NCBI GenBank assembly: GCA_030704615.1
Contig: CM060734.1
Coordinates: 22,320,001-22,384,000, forward strand
Length of the DNA: 64,000 nt
Reading direction: 5' to 3'
Source of the DNA: Takakia lepidozioides
Lineage: Eukaryota > Streptophyta > Takakiopsida > Takakiales > Takakiaceae
Shown: positions 56,626 through 64,000 of the stretch, piece by piece
How positions within the stretch are numbered: position 1 is the first letter of the stretch
Layout: each line of letters opens with the position of its first letter
The notes under the pieces: model-generated
Seen by the model: the letters and a program-made list of their open reading frames with translations, nothing else
Databases searched by the model: none
Told to the model about the DNA's origin: nothing
Translations under genes and position numbers: made by a program

Positions 56626-58381
56626 GGAAATACGGCGCCGCATTTCCGTATTGCATCTTGGTCATGCACCAAAGCGACGGAAATGCGGCACCGAGTTTCC
56701 GTCCGGGGGAAACCTTTATACTCTCCAGAACGGAAATGCGGTAACGCATTTCCATCCAGCAAGCACGGTATGTGAAGGTGGAACGGAAATGCGGTACCGC
56801 ATTTCCGTTCTGATTGAGATTTATGAACAACGGGAACAGAAATGCGGCACCGCATTTCCGTCCGAGTCGCACTTTTCCGACATTCCAGAACGGAAATGCG
56901 GCGCCGCATTTCCATTTTGTATCTGATGCATGGAGCTGAGGGATAGAAATGCTGCAGCACATTTCCGTCCTTAAAAGACATTCATACTCTCCATAACGGA
57001 AATGCGGTACCGCATTTCCATCCACCAAGCACGGTATGTGAAGGTGGAACGGAAATGCGGTACCGCATTTCCGTTCTGATTGAGAATTATGAACAACGGG
57101 AACATAAATGCGGCACCGCATTTCTGTCCGAGTCGCACTTTCCGACATTCCAGAACGGAAATGCGGCGCCGCATTTCCATTTTGTATCTGATGCATGGAG
57201 CCGAGTGCGATTCCGACAGCTTCATACAGCGCAATTCCGACCGCTTGAGACATTCATACTATCCAGAACGGAAATGCGGTACCGCATTTCCGTTCTGACT
57301 GAAAATCGTGAACCATCTGAACTGAAATGCGGCAGCGTATTTCCATCCGAGTCGCACCTACCAACATTCCAGAACGGAAATGCGGTACCGCATTTCCGTT
57401 CTGACTGAAAATCGTGAACCATCGGAACTGAAATGCGGCAACGCATTTCCATCCGAGTCGCACCTCCCAACATTCCAGAACGGAATGTATTAGATTCAAA
57501 AGGAAAATGCGGCACCGCATTTCCGTTCTGATGAAATATCCTGAAACATCGGAACTGAAATGCGGTACCGCATTTCCGTCGGAGTCGCACCTTCCGACAT
57601 TCCAAAACGGAAATGCGGCGCCGCATTTCCGTTTTGTATGTGAGGCATGGAGCTGTGGAACGAAAATGCGGCACAGCATTTCCGCCAGCGTCAGACGTTA
57701 TACTCTACAGAACGGAAATGCGGTACCGCATTTCCGTTCTGACTGAAAATCGTGCGCAACGGGAACAGAAATGCGGCACCGCATTTCCGTCCGAGTCGCA
57801 CCTTCCGACATTCTAGAACGGAAATGCGGCGCCGCATTTCCGTTTTCTATATGGGGCCTGGAGCTGTGCTACGGAAATGTGTTGCCGCATTTCCATCCAT
57901 GTGAGACCTTCAAACTTTCGAGACCGGAAATGCGGCACCGCATTTCTGTCCAGGTGAGACCTCTATACTTTCCCGAACGGAAATGTGGCACGGCATTTCC
58001 ATTCATCAACTAACGTATGTGAAGGGGGAACGGAAATGCGGTACCGCATTTCCGTTCACATTGAAAATCATGAACCACGGGAACTGAAATGTTGTGCCTC
58101 ATTCCCGTCCGAATCGCACCTTTCGACATTCCAGAACGGAAATGCGGCGCCGCATTTCCCTTTTGATCTCATACATGGAGCTGTGGGACGGAAATGCGGC
58201 ACCGTATTTCCGTTCATCAACTAAGGTATGTCAAGGTGGAACGGAAATGCGACACCGTATTTCCGTTCAACAACTAAGGTATGTCAAGGTGGAACGGAAA
58301 TGCGGTGCCGCATTTTCTTCCAACAAGTACGGATGTGTAGCTTCGTGATGGTACTTAACGGAAATGCGGCGCCGCATTCGC
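56626..58381. repeat. 53-bp periodic palindrome array (32 units), GAAATGCGGNNCCGCATTTC
   Basis: Thirty-two palindromes with 20-bp core GAAATGCGGNNCCGCATTTC, where the centre NN is mostly TA, CG, CA or TG. Starts include 56626, 56679, 56732, 56785, 56839, 56892, 56945, 56998, 57051, 57104 and 57157. Of 31 steps, 28 are 52-54 bp; the exceptions follow 57157 (113), 57429 (74) and 58296 (64). Spacers of about 31 bp vary in sequence but hold length. The array lies between the divergent transposase remnant and the methyltransferase gene. Long open frames across it are repeat by-products. Confidence 0.95.
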
Positions 58382-58730
58382 ATTTTCGCTCCAACTCATC
58401 AGACGCTGGGACGGAAATGCCTTGAAATGTGAACACGTGGAGCAACGGAATTGCTGCACATGTCGGCACTCTATCTGACTGAAGGGGCATGAGGCGGCGC
58501 GGCCTGACCGTTGGATAATGATGTTTGTTTTTCGGACGGCAGGCGTACCCTGAACGATTCGAATTTCGTAATGACGCAAACTCCACGAGGAGACACTTTC
58601 GTCCAACCCTTTCGAACCCAAGTGGTGCATCACCGCCGTTTCATCTACTTTTGTCGTGTCTCCTCAGTCACCCCTCTCGCGCCCTTTCCATCTGCACTCT
58701 TTGCCCCTTTTCCCTCTCTCTGTTCTTCTT

Positions 58731-61700
58731 ATGCTCGAACCTGAGAGGGGGGGAGTTCGTGCACCAGACAGGAGACCTCGTCGCAAGCTCCGAAAATTAT
58801 ACTTCGGACGTAGGCCAATGCCGAAGGGGAGGAAGCAGATGCGTCTACAGGAGGAGATTGCCATCTCCGAGCAGCAGGCCACTCAGGCAACCCAGCCACC
58901 AGTGAGAGCTCCATGCGATCGGGCTGCGCGCAGCTGATCGAGCACCGAACCCCCCATTTTGCTTCTGTAATTCTTAGACTGAATGCTAGGAGACTTGAAT
59001 GCAGAACATGTTTGCATGCCTAACAGGAAAGGTGGACGTGCTGGAGGGATCGCAGGAATCCGAAGAGCCGCAGGAAGAGTCCGAGGAGCTAGCTGCAGCA
59101 CGTACACCCACCCGATCCCCGAGCGCGGGTATTCCTGCCGGGCCTAGCCCTGTGCGATTCAAAGACGCGTCTTCGAAGGGCAAGTTCAAAGCCCCAGAGA
59201 TCGACTCGCGTTCTTCGGTCATGGAGAATCGCCAGCAGGGGTCGGGCCCTTCTCCAGCAAAGTCGAAGAAGAAGCAGCCCGTCCCTCTACTGGCTTCTGA
59301 ACCGGCTCAGGCCGATTCACCCCCCCCAACGCGAATGAAGCAGCAGGGTAGAAGACAGATTCAATTGCAGCAGACACCTTCACCTGCAAGGATGAGGAAG
59401 CAGAAGGCAATCAGGGCGACGGGCGAACAATCTCCCGCAAAACCGCTTCCACGAGCTGAAGCTCAGTTCCTGGAGGATTTCCCGCCTGCAGATGTTGGGG
59501 CCGACTCTGCTGCAGCGAAGGCAATGGGATCGACCGTTGATCTCGATTTGGTACCGGAGGAGGGTGCTGCCGCTCAACGTTCGCAGCAAGACCTCACCAC
59601 CGATGAGCAAGCAGGCCCGGAGGAGGCCTCTGCAATGGCAGAATTGCCCGCAGACAGGCCCCAGAGTGCAGCTCCAGTTGAGGATGCTCCAGCTGCTCAG
59701 CCACTACCGGCACCTACAGACATGTCTCCGGAGGATTTCAAAAGTGCAGCGGATAAAATGTTGGAGGAGACACACAGTAGCATTGGCAGAGTTCTGGGCA
59801 GCAGGGTATTCCAGCGGACTCTTCGAATCCCACTCTGTCGCATGGTCTCCCTTCCCATCGTCAGGCAGGCCCTTCCCGGAGATGTGGATAAGCTCAAGTT
59901 CGCATTTCGAGAAGGGTACCGTCTGGGATCGGCAGCGTTTTACGTTTCCATTGAGAATGAGGACGGCGAAACTCGTGGACCCACTGCCGATGAATTGTCA
60001 ACGTGGGATACCCACTGGCACACTCGCAACGACAAATTCGAGGCGACGCTGAAGGGTGATCCAGACTTCGGCCATATGTCGGGTAAAATGTTCTTTGTGT
60101 GGGACGGGAATCACCGACTTCTCGCCTGGTGGGAGTACATCAAGCAGAACCATGCCAAGCACATTGGCTGGCATTACATGGTGGAGTGTGTCATCCTGAA
60201 GGTGAAGGCGGCAGACTCCTCCCTGCTCAAGAATGCCATGGCGGACCTCAACTCGTAAGATACTCATACCCTCCCTAGCACGTTCGAAATGCGGTGCCGC
60301 ATTTCGGTTTCCATTCTGGTTTGTTTCCGTGCTTCCGTGTACTGAACTGGAGAGTGTGCCTTGCAGGGTCACTGAGAATGCGTACGTGCATACCCACATG
60401 GCACATATGCTGTACAGGGTGAGGAAAACTGGTCTCACTGATCCGCAGATGTTTGCGGAAATGCTGGAGCCCGAGCTCATTCAGAAAGCCGTTGCAAAAA
60501 CAGACCGGACATGGTATCGTCTCACTATGGATGGAATGGTGGAGGTGATATACGAAGTAAGTCGTCCTCCAATTTCCCTCTGCTCATCCTTCCCCAATTT
60601 TCAGTAATGTTTCCACATGAATCGAATGTAACGCTTCTGCATGTTTTTGTTGGCAGTCAAACATCAAGCTGGATTTGGCCCATGCCAAACGCTTCTTCAT
60701 GGAAAGTGAGGGGCAGGTCAAAACGTTGCAGTCATTGACTGAGCACTTGAAGGAAGCCGGTGTCAAGTCCAGAACCAAATACAAGTCAAAGCTTGTGAAG
60801 CTGGTGGCAATTGCAGATCCGGCACTTGGAAAGGACTTCATCCCCGAGATTGCAAAACACTATTCTCGGGCCATGCAGCCGACCATGCAATTGGAGAAAC
60901 TGCATCACCTCTCAACGGCATGTGTGGAGGCGAAAGAGAAGGTGAGGTTTCAATGCACTGAAGTTCCTTCCTAGCAATAGCCACTCTCTTCCAGCTCCTG
61001 ACATTGGATCGGAAATGGCAGACACGGTGGCTGTCGATCTGGAATGCATCCGAGAGCATAAGGACAATGTGGTCTTTTCCACTGGAAGTTTCCGACCCTG
61101 CAGTGGATGTGTGGCTCAACCGTATGACTTGGTGGTTCCAGGTAATTCAAGGTACTTCCCCAGATTTGCTTTTCTGACATGAATTCCCTGAACTGCTACG
61201 TGACAATGCATTTGGGAATCGCAGGTAATGTCGAATGCGAAGGAGCAAGTCGTAATGCACACAAATTCGTTCGGCTTGTACGTCAAATGGGATGGAACAC
61301 AGACATTGGAAGACTACGTGACACGTTTCAGATGTGCGTACAAGGACAACCTTTTCGCCAGAGAGCTACAGACAGCAAGAAGGAGCGTGGAGTTTACACA
61401 TCAGGAGGGAGCGGGGAAAGCTGCAATGCGAATTGTTTACAGGTGAAGCACAGCTGCCCTTGTATGCGAAGCCTGGTTACGAGGTTTGTCTCGGAAATGC
61501 GGCACCGCATTCGCATTTTATGTTTTCGGTGGCACTCTGCGAGTAGGTTGGTCTCAACTTTTGCTCACGCATGCTGACTGCCTTGCAGGTATATGAAATA
61601 CGTGCTCCTTCAGACAGGGGCCCTGGCTCAAGAGCCCCCGTTCTTCATGGCTTGGACCGTGGCGGGCCCAAGCTGTGTCTACACACCCGAGATGCAGAAA

Positions 61701-63942
61701 CAATGGCATCCCGCGCATCTCGTTGGATGCCCGTGGTACCTGGACATGTCTGGCGGTATTGTTGACGAGTCTGAGAAAGATCTGCACGCCTTGGCAGAAG
61801 AGAAGAGAAAGGAAAGACGTGTCCCTGCTGGGCCAAAGTCGGCAAAGGAATCTGCTGCTCTGGAAGAATCCAGAAAGGCAGCTGAGATGGCACAAAAGAC
61901 GGTGGATGCAGCTGTGCAGGCCCAACAGAAGGGGTCGAAGAAGAGGACTCGCCAGCAAGGAGCAGCTGTTGTGACACCCGCCAAAACGAAGAAGCAGAAA
62001 CAGCCTGTTCAGGAAGAGGGTGAGGAAGAGGACTCCGATGGAGACTTTGCAACCAGCCCACCCCCCCAAACGCAGGCTGCCTCCCCTGTGCCCACCGTTG
62101 TCACGAGAGGCACGAGAACTGGCTCGGCAAAGAAGGCACTCTTCAACCCCCCAGGGGGGCACCCTTTCGAGCCGGTGGAAATGAAGAGGCCGAAAGTGGC
62201 TCCCGAAACAGTAGTCCAGTGTGTAAATGAGAGTTTCTTGGCGGCTTTGGATGGACGGGCAGCCAAGTTGGCATACATGAAGACCATGGAGGGTCTGAAG
62301 GGCAGAGCACTGAAGAAGGCGACTGCCGAAGAGCCTTCCGACACCCCAGGATTTCAGAATATGGTCTCGTTCTTTGAGAGGGTGTGTGCAGACAAGGATT
62401 GTAGGAGGGGCGGAAATGCCACCGAGTGGTCTTGCGATATGATCATCTTGGATATTCCGGACGGAGAGCCTGTGGAAGGACTGCAAGCTTTGCCATCTTG
62501 GAACAGGTACTCGGAGGACTTTTGGAAGAAAGGATTCGGGCTTGCCCGCATGGTGTTGGACGACAGAGGCTGTGTGGTTGTCCTGGCGAGCAGAGGAAAA
62601 AACACTCAGACAGGAATTGCGAAGTGGACCCGCAAGAGCGCCGTCCCGATTCTGAAAAAGAAGTGGACGTGCATCAACACACTGGGCCTTCGGTCGGAAG
62701 GGAAGAAGGTGATTACGACACTGGCACTCGTCCATTCATTTGCTTGGGTGTTTTCAAATGCGGTGCCGCATTCGGTTTCTAATCGTTTTCCCCCTGTGTA
62801 TGCAGACGAAGCAGTTCGATGCATACTGCTTTGTGAAGGAGAACTCCACCTTTGCTTTCCGGAAGGAGGGAGGAAAGGTTGACCCGAACTGCGACCCACT
62901 CGATTACGACGTTCTGTTCAACAACGTTCCCAAGGAACTTCTCCCTCATAGCCTCACTTCAACGGAACCCCTGCGGTACTCACGGACTCGGAGCCCTGCC
63001 TTCATTCAGACAATTATGGAGACATGCACAGACGTGGAGGGCACAGTGCTCGACCTCATCTGTGGGACAGGTATGCAGAATCTTGATCTATGCTGTTCTG
63101 CAAATTCTCGTTAGGATGTAGTTCGCAACATCTGAAGCGCCATGTGGTAATGTGTGGATGGCATTGTAACAGGTGCCTCAATGTGGGCTGGGCGGTTTTC
63201 CGACCGGCACCTCTTTGCCTACGAGGAGGATTCATCCGTGTGGGGATCCCATCTGGAAGGGCTGCAACGGAATGTTAAGGCTCCCGACAGAGCGGAAGTC
63301 TCCTCGGATTCGTCGGAGTCCGAGGAAGACACAGTGGACATTGATGCGGAGGAGAACCCGGAATACGAGTGAGTGCAAACATTGTAAGTTTGCAAAGCCT
63401 TCTGGGTCATTTATGTCAAACGAATTTCCCGACTGTGGTTCTCATTAGTCTCGTTGATGATTGTCATGTGCAGGATTGCAGGGTCCGGGTCGAAACATGT
63501 AGGGCCTACACTTCCTGCCAGGAAGAATGTCCCGTTCTTTGCGAGGGCCGACTTCATGACGAGCCCGGTGAGGGACTACTCCCTTCCTAGTTATGCAGCT
63601 AAACTCGCAAATACAGCGATTAGAAGAAGTGAGAATCCCAGTAAAGTAGAGCAGATTTTGGAGAGGGCTAGGGAGGACAGAAGGATAAGGAAAGAGTTGG
63701 CAGCAGCTCAGACAGGTAGACGGGTACGAAAGTACATATGTGATTCAGCGGATGAGAGCGACGCAGACAGGGAGGAAGACGACCCAACGGAGGTGAGATG
63801 GACAGTTCCGCAAGGGGAAGATGGGATTTTCGAAAGCCTGGCCAACGAGCAGTCCGCTGGAGATGAGAAAGGCACTGAGGGGGTGGAGGCGGAGCAGGAC
63901 AGTCTAGAACAGGATGAGGATTCGGATGATTTTCAAGATTAA
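58731..63942 (+). CDS. ParB-like/beta-class DNA methyltransferase-like fusion protein, intact copy 3
   Basis: Proposed exons: 58731-58901, 59005-60254, 60367-60556, 60657-60941, 60995-61141, 61225-61442, 61589-62708, 62806-63070, 63173-63368 and 63474-63942. All nine introns are GT-AG, phases agree, and they total 1,436 codons plus stop. A basic start (RRPRRKLRKLYFGRRP) and a disordered stretch precede a ParB/Srx-like region (about residues 300-440; IPLCRM, then MFFVWDGNHRLLAW with DGNHR at about 424-428). A helical middle and a Lys-rich linker follow. The C-terminal methyltransferase-like domain has motif IV-like IILDIPDG (about 1042), SRTRSPAFIQTIMET, and motif I DLICGTG (about 1210). IV before I is the beta-class order. 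DIPD differs from the usual DPPY or SPPY, so activity is uncertain. It ends in an acidic tail. Similar fusions occur in bacteria and phages, which suggests ancient transfer. Confidence 0.75.
60285..60306. repeat. Single palindrome in intron 2 of copy 3
   Basis: CGAAATGCGG-TG-CCGCATTTCG is a near-perfect match to the array palindrome, sitting alone inside the intron. Confidence 0.85.
61492..61516. repeat. Single palindrome in intron 6 of copy 3
   Basis: CGGAAATGCGGCACCGCATT followed by CGCAT is the array palindrome with one degenerate end. Copy 2 carries a full array in this same intron. Confidence 0.8.
62755..62775. repeat. Single palindrome in intron 7 of copy 3
   Basis: CAAATGCGGTGCCGCATTCG is a slightly degenerate array palindrome within the intron. 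Confidence 0.8.
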
Positions 63943-64000
63943 TAGAATTTTAATGAAGTCTCTGTAAATGTAAATTCTCTTCCAGAGTATATAAAGGAAA

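Noticed and set aside
56626-58381. CRISPR array
   Set aside because: Repeats are perfect palindromes in a eukaryotic transposon context, with longer, partly related spacers and no cas genes.
56510-58425. Many open frames on both strands across the 53-bp array with repeated CGTAFPF or MRYRISV-like peptides
   Set aside because: They arise because stop-poor palindromes repeat about every 53 bp. No start context, introns or domains support coding.
61554-62735. 393-codon minus-strand frame opposite methyltransferase exon 7
   Set aside because: A shadow of the sense coding exon; the sense strand carries conserved motifs and spliced continuity.
58731-63942. Chromosome-partition ParB protein
   Set aside because: Only the ParB/Srx-like catalytic motif is visible. 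No HTH DNA-binding domain was recognised and no ParA is nearby.

Overview
The window looks like a repeat-dense nuclear segment from a green-lineage eukaryote. The support is GT-AG introns, a PPR-type pseudogene, Ty3/gypsy elements, Mutator-like (MULE) transposase pieces and a TTTAGGG-type repeat tract. A streptophyte alga such as a charophyte would fit, but that is a guess from general character. No rRNA, tRNA, CRISPR array or bacterial operon was seen. Nearly everything here is a transposon, a transposon fragment or a gene carried by one.

The most unusual content is a multicopy gene family that joins a ParB/Srx-like domain (DGNHR motif) to a C-terminal beta-class DNA amino-methyltransferase-like domain (motif IV-like DIPDG, then motif I DLICGTG). 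Copy 3 (58731-63942, + strand) can be spliced with ten exons and nine GT-AG introns into one uninterrupted frame of 1,436 codons. Copy 1 (11390-15376, +) lacks the ParB-like region. It sits inside a 6,079-bp DNA transposon (9519-15597) with terminal inverted repeats and a perfect 9-bp target-site duplication, inserted in the gag gene of a gypsy element. Copy 2 is broken by a 3.5-kb inversion into 40457-44091 (-) and 36946-38140 (+), and has lost motif IV. Each copy is accompanied by arrays of short palindromes. The main array beside copy 3 has 32 palindromes spaced almost exactly 53 bp apart. A MULE-like transposase pseudogene (53408-55700, -) lies divergently on the other side of that array, which suggests a large transposon made of transposase, palindrome array and methyltransferase.

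Layout. 1-637: LTR fragment. 1183-1227: short transposase-derived filler. 1605-3430 (-): MULE transposase fragment. 3838-4630: hairpin array with about 51-bp period. 4640-19047 (-): degenerate gypsy element A, interrupted by a solo LTR (6855-7717, TSD GTGAT), by the methyltransferase transposon, and by an integrase deletion sealed with telomere-like sequence. 19048-25000: C-rich sequence and a broken unrecognised multi-exon gene. 25870-27480: PPR pseudogene followed by a decayed integrase. 28140-33000 (-): low-complexity and Cys-rich/coiled-coil gene remnants. 34400-36560 and 38380-40150: C-rich unassigned sequence. 36568-45578: rearranged methyltransferase copy 2 with LTR pieces. 45804-47852 (-): intact 682-codon coiled-coil ORF. 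48480-49930 (+): internally deleted transposase. 49950-53050: C-rich ORFs and an AT-rich repeat block. 53408-63942: methyltransferase copy 3, its array and the linked transposase.

The most likely working relationship is within the methyltransferase transposon: transposase and ends for mobility, a large ParB-methyltransferase protein of unknown purpose, and palindromic arrays that look like binding or modification sites. That link is inferred from layout only.
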